A DNA stretch of 64,000 nt from Azospirillum sp. TSH64 (GCF_003116035.1 NZ_LGQW01000015.1:3532065-3596064); one strand, 5' to 3'. Counted from the stretch's first letter, positions 9,293-19,443 are shown. The notes: generated by a model not told the origin, from the sequence alone. Program-made: numbers and translations.

Positions 9293-10603
9293 CTATTCTT
9301 CGCGGAACGCTTTCCGGAAGCCGTCCTCGATGGGCTGCACGAGGTAGTGCAGCAGTGTGCGCTCCCCGGTGACGATCAGGGTTTCCACCGGCATCCCCGG
9401 CAGCAGACGGATTTCCGGGAGACGGTCGAGCTGGCCGGGATCGACGGCGACGCGGGCCTGATAATAGGGCTGTCCGGTCCGCTCGTCCGTCACCGCATCG
9501 GCAGAGACGCGGAACACCGTGCCGTCCAGCTGCGGTGTCGTGCGGCTCTTGAACGCGCTCAACACCACCTTGGCGGGCAGCCCGGTATGGACCACGTCGA
9601 TGTCCGTCGGGCTGATGCGGGCGTCGACCACCAGGCGGTCATCCAGCGGCACCAGGTCCAGCACCGTCTCCCCCGGCGACACGACCGCCCCGGACGCGAA
9701 GCGGCGCAAGGCCATCACCGTGCCGGCCTCCGGTGCAAGCAGATCGCGCCGGTCCAGGCGGATGCGGGCGGCCGACAGTTTTTCCTCCGTCTCGGCACGA
9801 CGGATCTGCACGTCGCGCAACTCCGCCGCCACCTCGCTCTGCCGGTCGTCGCGCAGGGTGAGGATCTCCTGCTCGGCCTGGGCGATGCCCTCGCGCGCTT
9901 GGGCAATGCGGTTCGCGAGGTCGCCCTGTCCACCTTCCAGATCGACCGCCTGCCGCATCAGGGCGAGCAGGCGCGGCTTGCGCTCCAGCCCCTTGTTGAC
10001 CATGTCGGCGACGGCCTCGGTCTCTTCCCGGATCAGGGCCAGCTGCCTGAGCCCGGCCCGGCGCTGGTCCTCCAAACCGGCGATCTGCGCCTCCAGCTGC
10101 GCGATGCGCTGCCGGGTCATCAGGATGCGCCCGTCCAGGCTGGCTTTGCGGCTGGTGAAGATGCGTTCCTGCCCGGCGACGATCTCCGCCACCGCCGGAT
10201 CGCCGGCGCCAAGGCGTTGCGCCAGGAGCGGGATCGGCGCAAGCGACAGGGCACCGTCGCGCTCGGCCAGCAGGCGGGCTTCCTGGGTCAGCAGGGAGCA
10301 GAGTTGCCCATCCAGCAGCGTCGCGGTGGACCGGGCCTCCAGATCGTCGAAGCGGATCAGGGGCTGTCCGGCGTTGACCCGGTCGCCGTCCCGCACCAGG
10401 ATCGCCGCAATGACGCCGCCGTCCAGATGCTGCACGGCCTTGCGGTTGCTGTCCGCGGTGATCGTTCCGGACGCGACCGCGGCGCTGGCAAGCGGCGTGA
10501 CGGCCGCCCAGGCACAGAAGCCGCCGAAGCCCGCCAGCGAGAGTGCCAGCCCTGCGGCGACAAGGCGCCCGACCAGCGGGCGCGCCAAGGGATCCCCGGT
10601 CAT
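9293..10603 (-). CDS. HlyD/PrtE-family type I secretion adaptor
   Basis: 436 residues, the normal size for PrtE-like membrane-fusion proteins. One N-terminal membrane segment (about 15-38) precedes a barrel-sandwich half-motif (VQHLDGGVIAAILVRDGD), long coiled coils (about 90-290) and the second half of the lipoyl-like domain with the beta-barrel. It should span the periplasm between the ABC ATPase encoded upstream and an outer-membrane TolC protein, possibly the one at 19444-21075. Its ATG overlaps the ABC gene stop (ATGA at 10600-10603). Confidence 0.92.
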   Translation of the reverse strand: MTGDPLARPLVGRLVAAGLALSLAGFGGFCAWAAVTPLASAAVASGTITADSNRKAVQHLDGGVIAAILVRDGDRVNAGQPLIRFDDLEARSTATLLDGQLCSLLTQEARLLAERDGALSLAPIPLLAQRLGAGDPAVAEIVAGQERIFTSRKASLDGRILMTRQRIAQLEAQIAGLEDQRRAGLRQLALIREETEAVADMVNKGLERKPRLLALMRQAVDLEGGQGDLANRIAQAREGIAQAEQEILTLRDDRQSEVAAELRDVQIRRAETEEKLSAARIRLDRRDLLAPEAGTVMALRRFASGAVVSPGETVLDLVPLDDRLVVDARISPTDIDVVHTGLPAKVVLSAFKSRTTPQLDGTVFRVSADAVTDERTGQPYYQARVAVDPGQLDRLPEIRLLPGMPVETLIVTGERTLLHYLVQPIEDGFRKAFREE

Positions 10604-12444
10604 TCCGGCTCCACGCTGTGCAGTTTCGGCACCGGTGCCGCAGGAGGTCCAATCCGGTCACCCGCAGCGTCCGGTAGCGCCGGCCGGGCCGCCACCGGAT
10701 GCATCGTCCGGCGTTTCAGAGCGTCCAGAACCTCGGCGCGCGGGCCGAAGGCTTCGACCCGGCCATCGCGCAAGGCCAGGATGCGGTCGACCTGGGCCAG
10801 CGTGCCGGGGCGGTGGCCGATGACGACCACGCAGGCCCCACGGTCCTTCAGGGCAGTGATCGCGCGGTTCAACGCCTGCTCGCCCTCGGCGTCCAGACTG
10901 GCGTTCGGCTCGTCCAGCACCACCAGCTTCGGAGCGCCGTACAGCGCGCGGGCCAGCGCCACCCGCTGGCGCTGGCCGCCGGACAGGAAGGCGCCGCCGT
11001 CGCCGACCTGGGTGTCGTATCCCTGCGGCAGGCGCAGGATCATGGCGTGGCAGTCGGCCTGGGTCGCAGCCTCCACCACGGCCCGGGGATCGGGGTCGCC
11101 CATCCGGGCGATGTTCTCCGCCACGCTGCCGGCGAACAGCTCCACGTCCTGCGGCAGATAGCCGATGTGCCGGCCGACGTCGTCGCGCCGCCACTGGAAC
11201 AGGTCCGCCCCGTCGAGCCGCACCACCCCGGCAAGCGGCGGGTGCAATCCGACCAGCAGGCGCGCCAGCGTGGATTTGCCGGCAGCCGACGGCCCGATGA
11301 CCGCCAGGGCTTCTCCCGGCCGCGCGTCGAACGAGATGTTGTGCAGCACGGCCCGCCCCGGCGTCGCGCCACCCGGTTCCCCGCCCTGTTCTCCTCCGCC
11401 GATGCGGAAGGCGACGTTGCGCACGGTGAGCTGTCCGACCGGCTCCGGCAAGGGCAGTCCGGGCACGCGCCGCCGTGGCCGCAGGAAGGCGGCGGACAGG
11501 CGCCGCCAGGCGTCCCGCCCGGCGCTGACCTGCCGCCAGCCGCCGATGGCCTGCTCCACCGGGGACAGGGCGCGCCCGACCACCAGGGAGGAGGCCATCA
11601 TGGAGCCGGCGCCCATCTCGTGGCGCACCACCAGCCAAGCCCCGGTGCCGAGCAGGACCACCTGCACAAGCTGGCGCACGAACTTGGTGACGTTGAGCAA
11701 GACCGCACCGCGGCGATGGGCGCGGTCCTGCGCATCGAGGGCAAGGCTGTGGTCGCGGCCCCAGCGGCGGGCGAGCCCGGGCAGCAGATGCATGGCATCC
11801 ACCACCTCGGCATTGCGCAAGGCGGCCTCGGCGGTGGCGACCGCGCGGTTGCTGGCAACCGTCGCGTCGCGCAGGCAGGTGCGGGTGACCCGGTCGTTGA
11901 CCAGCGCCAGGGCGAACAGCAGCAGGGCGGAGGCCACCGCCAGATGCCCCAGCACCGGGTGGAGCGCGTAGATCAGCGCGAGGTAGACCGGGACCCACGG
12001 AACATCGAACAGGAAGGCGGCGCCGTTGCCGAGAACGCTGTGCAGCGTGCCGAGATCCTTCAGCATCGCTGTCCCGTCCCGCCGCCCGAGCAACGCCGCC
12101 TCGACCATGCGGTCCAGGACCGGTGGGGCGAGGCGGCGTTCCAGCCAATCGCCGAGCGTGCCCAGCAGACGGGCCCGCAGGAAATCGAGCGCGCTCAGCA
12201 GGGCAAGGGCGCCGGCGGTGATCAGCGACAGGAACAGCAATGTCGGCAGGCTGCCGGAGGGCAGCACACGGTCGTAGACCTGCATCATGTAGAGTGACGA
12301 GGCCAGCATCAGGATGTTGATCAGCAGGCTGAATCCCGTTGCCCAGACCAAGGGGGCCCGGCAACGGGACAGAAGGCCAGCCGTGTCCGTCACGTCGACG
12401 CCATCCGGAGGGCCGGACATGGCGGCTGTCGCACGCTCAGCCAT
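10600..12444 (-). CDS. Type I secretion ABC transporter (PrtD/HlyB class)
   Basis: 614 residues. An ABC exporter membrane domain with six helices (about 30-320) is fused to an ATPase domain with Walker A (GPSAAGKST, about 373), signature LSGGQRQR, Walker B (LVVLDEPNASLD) and the H-loop (VIGHRP). There is no N-terminal C39 peptidase, so substrates would keep their C-terminal secretion signal, as in PrtD/AprD. The gene starts 8 bp inside the end of the 364-residue unknown gene and overlaps the HlyD gene, giving a three-gene operon. The small RTX protein at 13871 is the obvious cargo candidate. Confidence 0.92.
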   Translation of the reverse strand: MAERATAAMSGPPDGVDVTDTAGLLSRCRAPLVWATGFSLLINILMLASSLYMMQVYDRVLPSGSLPTLLFLSLITAGALALLSALDFLRARLLGTLGDWLERRLAPPVLDRMVEAALLGRRDGTAMLKDLGTLHSVLGNGAAFLFDVPWVPVYLALIYALHPVLGHLAVASALLLFALALVNDRVTRTCLRDATVASNRAVATAEAALRNAEVVDAMHLLPGLARRWGRDHSLALDAQDRAHRRGAVLLNVTKFVRQLVQVVLLGTGAWLVVRHEMGAGSMMASSLVVGRALSPVEQAIGGWRQVSAGRDAWRRLSAAFLRPRRRVPGLPLPEPVGQLTVRNVAFRIGGGEQGGEPGGATPGRAVLHNISFDARPGEALAVIGPSAAGKSTLARLLVGLHPPLAGVVRLDGADLFQWRRDDVGRHIGYLPQDVELFAGSVAENIARMGDPDPRAVVEAATQADCHAMILRLPQGYDTQVGDGGAFLSGGQRQRVALARALYGAPKLVVLDEPNASLDAEGEQALNRAITALKDRGACVVVIGHRPGTLAQVDRILALRDGRVEAFGPRAEVLDALKRRTMHPVAARPALPDAAGDRIGPPAAPVPKLHSVEPE

Positions 12445-13531
12445 CCTGAGGGTCGCGGGGGGCGGCCTTCTGCGAAGCCGCCGCAGTGTTGGTGCCCGTC
12501 TTCAGGGCCTGGAGCATGCTTTCGGCCGCACCGGTCGCCGACCCGGCGTCGGCCGACTCCGAGCTGTTGAACGGGCTGGCCTGCTGCGACGCCGAACGGG
12601 CGGTGAGCGCCGATTGCAGCATCGACAGGGCCGCCGCGGCGTTGGAGCGGTCGGCGGCGGGGCGCGGTTCGGCTGTGGCTGCGGCGGTTGCGGGCGTCGG
12701 CGGCGCATCGGGTTGCGAAGTGGCCTGGGGGGCGGAGTTGTGGGCGGCCTGGGAGGTCGCTTTCGCGGAGGCGGCCGGTTCGGCCCCGGCGGCATAGCGG
12801 GTAAAGGCGGACTGGTAGACCGACGCGTCGAAACCCATCGACGTCAGCTTGTCGTAAGCCTTGAACTCCTTCGACTGGGTGTCGTCGGTCGGCAGCTGAT
12901 CCGCGCCCTGCTGGTCGGCGTACCGGTCCCGCCGGCTCGAAATGACGAAGCCCATGCTTTGCCCCATCTCTTCGAGGGCGTTCCCGCTGTCGGCGTATTT
13001 CGCCTGGGAGGCCTCGAACGCCTTGCCCGCCTGCCTGACCTGCACGGCATAGTCCGCGTCCGAGACCTGGCCCTTGCCGTGGGCCTGGTCGAGAGCGGAC
13101 ATGGCGGCAAGGGCGCGGTCGCCGGCCTGTCCCCGCTCGCCCACCTGCCGGCTCAGGTCCGCCATTTTCTGACCCGCCTGCGCTTCGCCTGCCGTCGCCG
13201 GGGATTGCGTCATGAAGCGGTCGAACCCTGCCGTCTTGGCAAGATGGTTCAGGCCGTCGACGACCTCGTCGGCACTCATCTTGCCCGAGGTCACCAGCCC
13301 TTCCAGCATCCCGCGGGCCTTCGGGTCCAGATACTGGAAGGCATCGGCCGCGGGACCTTTGAGCGCCTTGGCGAGCTTCCCCACGGACACGCTGTCGCCG
13401 GTCGGGGTGCCGGTGCCGGCCGAAACGGAGGATGGGGTGGTGGAGGGCGCCGCGTCCGCAGCGCGCCGGGTTCCACCTGCCGAAGACAACGGTGCGGGGG
13501 ATCGCCCGATATGATCGATAGACATGGTCAT
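12437..13531 (-). CDS. Unknown Ala/Ser/Thr-rich, cysteine-free protein; first gene of the type I secretion operon
   Basis: 364 residues; I do not recognise the family. It has no signal peptide or membrane segment. Residues 1-50 and 255-364 are low-complexity (Ala, Ser, Thr, Pro, Gln). The middle (about 50-245) looks helical and charged, with stretches such as YLDPKARGMLEGL and YDKLTSMGFDASVY. I see no cysteine, which is usual for type I secretion substrates. It could be a secreted protein lacking RTX repeats or an export helper. The start at 13531 is followed within nine residues by other candidates; the AT-rich region upstream should hold its promoter. Confidence 0.65.
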   Translation of the reverse strand: MTMSIDHIGRSPAPLSSAGGTRRAADAAPSTTPSSVSAGTGTPTGDSVSVGKLAKALKGPAADAFQYLDPKARGMLEGLVTSGKMSADEVVDGLNHLAKTAGFDRFMTQSPATAGEAQAGQKMADLSRQVGERGQAGDRALAAMSALDQAHGKGQVSDADYAVQVRQAGKAFEASQAKYADSGNALEEMGQSMGFVISSRRDRYADQQGADQLPTDDTQSKEFKAYDKLTSMGFDASVYQSAFTRYAAGAEPAASAKATSQAAHNSAPQATSQPDAPPTPATAAATAEPRPAADRSNAAAALSMLQSALTARSASQQASPFNSSESADAGSATGAAESMLQALKTGTNTAAASQKAAPRDPQDG

Positions 13532-13870
13532 TTCCCCGTCCTCCGGTTGATATTCTCTCCGGTCAGATTCCTTTCACAAGATTATTAGCGAAATGTTAAA
13601 ATTCCATGGTTCATAATCAAATAGCATTAGGTCAAAAGAGTAGGAGAAAGAGAATAGAATTCTAATCGTTAGAATTCTAAGGAATTTTCAGTGAAACCCT
13701 TGTAACCATGCAATCTTCCGCATGAAAACGCGGGAAAAGATTTGAAACCAAACTAAGTTGATTAAAAATCTCTATATACAACCCTTTGGACGTAATTTAT
13801 AAGCGTTACCACCGTCACGACATCGCGGCGCGTGCAAATGCAAGAAATTTTACTACCGGAAAGGCACCCA
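13532..13870. promoter_or_regulatory. AT-rich divergent promoter region
   Basis: About 340 bp, very AT-rich compared with all its neighbours, lying between the minus-strand secretion operon and the plus-strand RTX gene. It contains twin TAGAATTCTA palindromes and TATA-like stretches (for example near 13771-13778). It probably carries both divergent promoters and may be bound by nucleoid proteins. No gene is seen in it. Confidence 0.6.
13655..13680. promoter_or_regulatory. Two TAGAATTCTA palindromes 15 bp apart
   Basis: Perfect 10-bp palindromes at 13655-13664 and 13670-13679; the second extends to TTAGAATTCTAA (13669-13680). Their tandem arrangement in the divergent promoter region suggests a dimeric regulator site. 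No regulator can be named. Confidence 0.45.
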
Positions 13871-14572
13871 ATGACGACGTGGTTTGGCGGTCCCGGGAAC
13901 GATGTTCACGATGCTCTCCCGGATGAGACGACGCTCTATGGCGGTGCCGGTAATGACGATCTGCTTGGAACGACCAGCGCAGATCTCATCTCCGGCGACG
14001 ATGGAAATGACACGCTGTATGGGTGGAGCGGAAACGACACCATCTATGGCGGAACCGGGGACGACCTTCTTTACGGCAACAATGAAAACGATCTGCTGGT
14101 GGGGGAGGCCGGAAACGACACGCTCGTCGGCGGCAACAACAACGATACGCTCTATGGCGGTGCCGGAAACGACCTGATCTACGGCGACGGCGGGGATGCG
14201 CTGGGACAGGATGTCCTGGCCGGCGGGGCCGGAAGCGACACCTTGTACGGTGGGGCTTACAACGACACCTATCTGTTCACCTTCAACGCCGATGGACAGG
14301 ATTACATTTCCGACAGTTCAGGGGAGTACGACACTCTGAACATCGGCGGGGTCACGAACATCTCCGGCCTGGAGTTCCATCGGGCGACCTATTACAGCTC
14401 CAGCAACGATTCCAATGATCTCGTCGTCCAGCGGGTGGGGGACAGCGCCGTCAGCGAGTTCGTTTACATCGACAATTACTGGAGCGGGACGGCGCCGGGC
14501 GCCGGGCGCGTGGAGTATCTCTACGTTGGCGGAACCACTTACTGGTTCAACAGTGTCACGCAGAATCTTTGA
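13871..14572 (+). CDS. Small RTX calcium-binding protein, likely type I secretion cargo
   Basis: 233 residues from the ATG at 13871, which has GGAAAGG seven bases upstream; an upstream in-frame ATG at 13832 has no clear ribosome site. About ten RTX nonapeptides (GGAGNDTLY type) fill residues 15-135. They are followed by a non-repeat C-terminal part of about 100 residues that should hold the uncleaved secretion signal. There is no enzymatic domain and no cysteine. In the family, the repeats fold into a calcium beta-roll after export. It lies divergent to the type I secretion operon. Confidence 0.85.
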   Translation: MTTWFGGPGNDVHDALPDETTLYGGAGNDDLLGTTSADLISGDDGNDTLYGWSGNDTIYGGTGDDLLYGNNENDLLVGEAGNDTLVGGNNNDTLYGGAGNDLIYGDGGDALGQDVLAGGAGSDTLYGGAYNDTYLFTFNADGQDYISDSSGEYDTLNIGGVTNISGLEFHRATYYSSSNDSNDLVVQRVGDSAVSEFVYIDNYWSGTAPGAGRVEYLYVGGTTYWFNSVTQNL

Positions 14573-14719
14573 CCTTGCGCGCTGACGAAGCATTTCGCCG
14601 CTGACTTCGGTCCATTGGCGGTCATCGGTGCGATGGCCGCTTCAAAACATTCTCAAGGCTTGCCTGCCGCAGGAACGATCTGCCGGACAGGCCGCCGCAA
14701 AGGCAAAAAGGATTCAAAA

Positions 14720-15154
14720 ATGAACGCCATTCTCAAGGGTGCCGTCGGCTTTGCGGTCGCGTCGTTCGTCTCGCTGGGGGCCGGCGCGGCTTCGGCGCAG
14801 TCCGCCGCGACGCTCACGCTGAAGGACAACACCGCCGTGTCCTTGACCTACCAGACCAGCAGCTGCGTCGGCACCCTCAATCAGTCCTGGCCGTCCTCGA
14901 TCCTGGCCGGTTCGTTCGCCACCCGCACGGCCACAAGCTCGCTGACGTCGAACGGGTGCAGCGTCACCTATCAGCGGGCCGACAATGGCCGTTCCTGCCG
15001 CTTCGTCGCCACGCGGCTCCGCAGCTCGCTGACCGGCCCGTGGAATTACCCGACGGTCAACACGACCGCCAGCGGCAGCGGGATCACCTGCACCTACACC
15101 ATCACCAGCGTCAGCTCGAACGGCGACTGGGCCGTGACGCTGAACGTGAACTGA
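14720..15154 (+). CDS. Small Sec-exported protein with four cysteines, function unknown
   Basis: 144 residues. The ATG at 14720 has AAAAGGA just upstream. Residues 1-27 form a typical signal peptide (positive start, hydrophobic core, cleavage near ASAQ). The mature part of about 118 residues is rich in Ser/Thr and has four cysteines (contexts SSCVG, NGCSV, RSCRF, ITCTY), which could form two disulphides in the periplasm or outside. I do not recognise the family. A strong hairpin terminator follows. It sits between the RTX gene and another unknown gene, inside the secretion island. Confidence 0.7.
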   Translation: MNAILKGAVGFAVASFVSLGAGAASAQSAATLTLKDNTAVSLTYQTSSCVGTLNQSWPSSILAGSFATRTATSSLTSNGCSVTYQRADNGRSCRFVATRLRSSLTGPWNYPTVNTTASGSGITCTYTITSVSSNGDWAVTLNVN

Positions 15155-15164
15155 TCGTAGCCCG

Positions 15165-15208
15165 GGCGTCCGGCCGCATCGCGTGGCGGCCGGACGCCTC
15201 TCTTTTCC
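15165..15208 (+). terminator. Rho-independent terminator
   Basis: A perfect 13-bp GC stem (15165-15177 with 15186-15198) and 8-base loop are followed by TCTCTTTT. It ends transcription of the small exported protein gene. Confidence 0.8.
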
Positions 15209-15224
15209 AAGGAGGGATGTTGCG

Positions 15225-15998
15225 ATGATGATCTCCGGCCAGAGCGTGGCAAGCACCGCCGTCACGGTTAAAAGCGCGAAGGTCTCTGCGGACGCGCGCG
15301 CGAACGCGACGGCGGACGGCGGGGCCGCCACCGCCACCGCCACCGCCGGGGGGAGCGCGGTGAAGAAGGACTTCGCCACCGTCGCCAAGGACGCCCGTGC
15401 CACGCTCGATGCCGTTTACCAGCAGCGCGGCAAGGCCATGGACATGCACACGTCCGGCAAGGACTGGGAAGCCGCCTTCAAGGGCATGGACCGTCGCGCG
15501 CTCTATGCCGTCGCCAGCAATGCGGGCGGCCAGTTCAGCAAGGACGAGCAGGGCGCGGCCGACTTCCTGATGGGAAAGCAGGTGGAGCAGGCGCAGGGCA
15601 TCGATTCGGCCAATCCCGCCAGCATCGCCGCCTTCCAGGGAAATCTTGCGAACGCGATGAAAGCCGGGGCCAAATTCCTCGACTCCGTCAGCGACGAGGA
15701 AAAGCAATCGGTGAACTGGGCCATGTCCCGCGCGTCGATGCAGCAGAGCCATGAAATGCTTGCGGAACGGGACGGGCAGCCGGTTGAGAACCTGGACAGC
15801 GACAATCCGCTGGTCAAGGTCATCAAGGCCGCGTTGAGCGCGGCAAAAGGCGACCCCGCCCGCGAGCGGAGCGAAGGCCGCATCGACAGTCTGGAAAGCC
15901 TGAAGAGCCAGCCCTGGGCGAAGGGCCTCGAAGCGCAGATCGACCAGGCCCACCGCGCCTCGACCAAACAGGGGGCCCTGCTTGACAGCAAGGTGTGA
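15225..15998 (+). CDS. Unknown cysteine-free protein of the secretion island
   Basis: 257 residues from the ATG at 15225, which has AAGGAGGG directly upstream. It lacks a signal peptide and membrane segments. The first 45 residues are Ala/Thr-rich and disordered-looking; the rest is mostly helical and charged. No cysteine is seen. It resembles the 364-residue protein at 12437-13531 in general style (disordered N-terminus, helical middle, no Cys), though I cannot show homology by eye. A possible cargo or chaperone of the neighbouring exporters. Function unknown. Confidence 0.7.
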   Translation: MMISGQSVASTAVTVKSAKVSADARANATADGGAATATATAGGSAVKKDFATVAKDARATLDAVYQQRGKAMDMHTSGKDWEAAFKGMDRRALYAVASNAGGQFSKDEQGAADFLMGKQVEQAQGIDSANPASIAAFQGNLANAMKAGAKFLDSVSDEEKQSVNWAMSRASMQQSHEMLAERDGQPVENLDSDNPLVKVIKAALSAAKGDPARERSEGRIDSLESLKSQPWAKGLEAQIDQAHRASTKQGALLDSKV

Positions 15999-16060
15999 CG
16001 GAAGGGGTGTGACGGAAAAGCCGTGACGGGACTGGGCAGGGCAGGCCGCAGGAAAGCCGC

Positions 16061-17392
16061 TCAGGGCGGCGCGACCACGACCCTGTCGCCCACCCGCACG
16101 CCGTCGCGGATTTCCACACCGGCCGGCGTCGCCTCGCCGAGGGTGACGGGAACCTCCTCCTCGGCACCGCTCGCCGGATCGCGCCGAAGCACCGCGGGTC
16201 CTGCGGCGGTGCGCCGCACCGCTTCGGGCGGCAGGACGATGCCGGCCGGGTTGTCGTGCAGGGTGATCGACAGGGCGGCCGACATGCCGATGCGCACGGG
16301 CGTGCGCTGCTCCTCCGTCAGCGACGGCAATTCCACCCGCAGGGCGAAAGACGCGCCCGGCGCCCCGTTCTCCGCCGGCGTCGCCTGATGCGCGACCCAG
16401 GCGAGGCGCCCATGCAGCGGGCCGCCTGGAAAAGCGTCGCCGGTCACCGTCACCGGCTGGCCGACGCGCAGGCGGTTGACGTCCATCTCGTCCACGCGCG
16501 CCGTTACCGCCACGCTTTCCAGTTCGGCGATCAGAAGCAGAATCTGGTTTCCGGTCACGCTGCTGCCGGTCTCCACGGCGGTGGCGCCCGTCTGGGCGGT
16601 TGTCGGCGGCTTCAACACCAGCCCGGATACCGGCGCCGCCACCGTGGCGCGGCCGCGCTGCTCCTGCAAATCCGCGAGCCGGGCAGTCGCGGAGGCGAGG
16701 TCCAAGTCCGCCAGGCGGCGGGCCTCCGCTCCGCCGCGGCGGAGCAGGGCGTCCAGATCCTCGCGCGCCGTCGCCAGGGCGGCGGCCTGGCCCTCCGCCT
16801 GATGGCGCAGATCCTCGTATTCCTGGCGAGGGATGATGCCCTGGTCGATCAGTGGCTTAGCGTCCCGCAGGCGCCGTTGCGCCTGGGCGGCGTCGCGTTC
16901 CGTGCCGGCGACCTGACGGCGGGCGCGGGACACCTCGGCGCCGCGGGACCAGTCGGCCAGTTCCCCGACCCGCTGCGCCGCCTTCAGCATGGTGGCTTCG
17001 GCGTCGCGCAACCGCAGATCCAACTCGAAGGAATCCATGACGAACAGCGGCTGGCCGCGCTCCACGCGCTCGCCATAGGCGAATCGCTTGTCCCGAACCA
17101 TGCCGCCGAACGGCGCGATGACGTTCACCGTGCGGGCGGGCTCGATGGTGCCGACCAGGGAGAGGCGTGCCGTCACGGGCGTGGCTTGCGCGATGATGGT
17201 GGCGCCCGGCGCATGTTCCGGTGCTGCCTGTGCCACCATCGCCGGGCCGGACCTGTCCCCCCCGGGAAACAGGCCGGTGCCGGGCGAGGCGGCCCAGCCA
17301 CCGAGCGCGGCCACCGCAGCCACTGCCGCCACCCCCACGACCTTCGCCATGCCGATCCTGGGCGATCCCGTCATGCCCGCAGCTTCCTTCAT
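16061..17392 (-). CDS. Periplasmic adaptor of a MacAB-like ABC system
   Basis: 443 residues. An N-terminal membrane anchor (about 15-35) precedes a membrane-fusion-protein fold: lipoyl half (VNVIAPFGGMVRDKRFAYGERVERGQPLF), a coiled coil (about 125-265), second lipoyl half (ATVAAPVSGLV), beta-barrel (SVAVTARVDEMDVNRLRVGQPVTV) and membrane-proximal domain. It follows the FtsX-type permease gene by 3 bp. Together with that permease, the ATPase at 18670 and the TolC protein at 19444 it makes a MacA-MacB-TolC-like export complex for a protein, peptide or drug. Confidence 0.88.
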   Translation of the reverse strand: MKEAAGMTGSPRIGMAKVVGVAAVAAVAALGGWAASPGTGLFPGGDRSGPAMVAQAAPEHAPGATIIAQATPVTARLSLVGTIEPARTVNVIAPFGGMVRDKRFAYGERVERGQPLFVMDSFELDLRLRDAEATMLKAAQRVGELADWSRGAEVSRARRQVAGTERDAAQAQRRLRDAKPLIDQGIIPRQEYEDLRHQAEGQAAALATAREDLDALLRRGGAEARRLADLDLASATARLADLQEQRGRATVAAPVSGLVLKPPTTAQTGATAVETGSSVTGNQILLLIAELESVAVTARVDEMDVNRLRVGQPVTVTGDAFPGGPLHGRLAWVAHQATPAENGAPGASFALRVELPSLTEEQRTPVRIGMSAALSITLHDNPAGIVLPPEAVRRTAAGPAVLRRDPASGAEEEVPVTLGEATPAGVEIRDGVRVGDRVVVAPP

Positions 17393-17395
17393 GGC

Positions 17396-18669
17396 TCACT
17401 CTCCCCGCAGGGCCTGGATTGGATCGAGGCGGGAGGCGCGCAGGGCCGGCAGGATGCCGAAGAGCAGGCCCACCAGCACCGACATGCCCAGTCCCAGCGG
17501 CAAGGCCGCGGCCGGCAGCGCGAAGGGCCAGCCGGCGGACCGCGCATAGACCGCCGCCGCCGCGATGCCGAGCGCGGTGCCGAGAATCCCGCCGCCCAGC
17601 GACAGGACGGACGCTTCGACCAGGAACATGCCCAGTATGTCGCGTGGCCGTGCGCCGAGCGCGAGACGGATGCCGATCTCCCGCCGCCGCTCCACCACGC
17701 TCATCAGCATGACGTTCATCACCCCGACGCCGCCGACGATCAGCGAAATCCCGCCGACCGCCGCGAGCAGCAGCGTATAGACCTGCATCTGCTCGGCCAT
17801 GGCGGCGATCATCTGGCGGGCGCTCTGGACCACCACGGGGCGGGGATGGGGGGCATCGGCGAAATGCGCGGCCACGGCGTGCCGTGCCGACGTGTCGTCG
17901 GTGTCCGGTGCCATGCGGGCCACCAGCGCCGTCAATCCGGTGTCCGCGGCGATGCGCCGCAGGCCGGGGAGGGGAACGAGCGCTGCGCCGTTCAGGTCGA
18001 CCGGAAGCAGCGGGTTGGGGAGCATTTCCTCCAGGATGCCGATGACCGTGTAGCGGTATCCGCCCAGGCGCAAATCGTCGCCGACCGCCGGACCTGCTCC
18101 ATCCGGGCCATCATTCCAGCCGCCATCGCCGCCAAGCTTCCGGGCCAGCCCGCCGCCCAGCACCACGAAGCTTTGCGATCCGTCGAACGCGGACAGGAAC
18201 CGCCCTTCGGCCATGCGCAGACGTGCCACCGCCGCAAGGTCGCCGGTCACCCCGGCCACGCTTGCCACCGCGCGGGCGCGTCCGTGCGCCAGTTCCATTC
18301 CGGTGACGGCGATGGGAGCGACCGCCACCAGTCCGGACCGCCCGAGCAGTGCCGAGGCGTCGCCTGGCATCAGCGGCGCCGGCCGGCCGGCCTGGGCGGT
18401 GTCCGCCTGGATCGCCAGCAGGTCGGTGCCCATCGCCCGGAACTGGCCCAGCGCCTGCCGCTTGGCGGCGTCACCGACGCCAAGCATGGCGATGACCGCC
18501 GCCGTGCCGATCCCGATGCCCAGCAGCGCCAGCAAGGATCGCTGCCGTACCGCCCGGAGGTTGCCGAGCGCGTCGGCCACCAGCGCACGCCACAGGCCGG
18601 GACCGCTGGCCTCCTCCAGCTCCGCCGCATCCGTTCCGGCAGGAAAAGAACCGGTCGTGGGCGATCCGG

Positions 18670-18673
<4 letters not shown>
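17396..18673 (-). CDS. MacB-like FtsX-family ABC permease
   Basis: 425 residues. The open frame extends further upstream, but the real start is the ATG at 18673, which overlaps the ATPase stop (ATGA). One membrane helix near residue 35-60 (LLALLGIGIGTAAVIAMLGVGDAAK, the MacB_PCD entry) is followed by a periplasmic domain (about 65-295), then three FtsX helices at about 300-410 with the typical ERRREIGIRLALGA motif. It is the membrane half of a MacB whose ATPase is encoded separately, as in the LolCDE/YknYZ layout. Confidence 0.88.
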
Positions 18674-19368
<695 letters not shown>

Positions 19369-19443
19369 GGGCAGGCCGTCCCGCTTCGATGCACCGCCCG
19401 GAGGCTGTGCAGCTTCTAGCCTGTACGCACATCGCTTGCAAGC

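Noticed and set aside
14573..14719. Upstream in-frame start (14615) for the small exported protein
   Set aside because: The 35-residue extension would bury the signal peptide; the ATG at 14720 has AAAAGGA just upstream.
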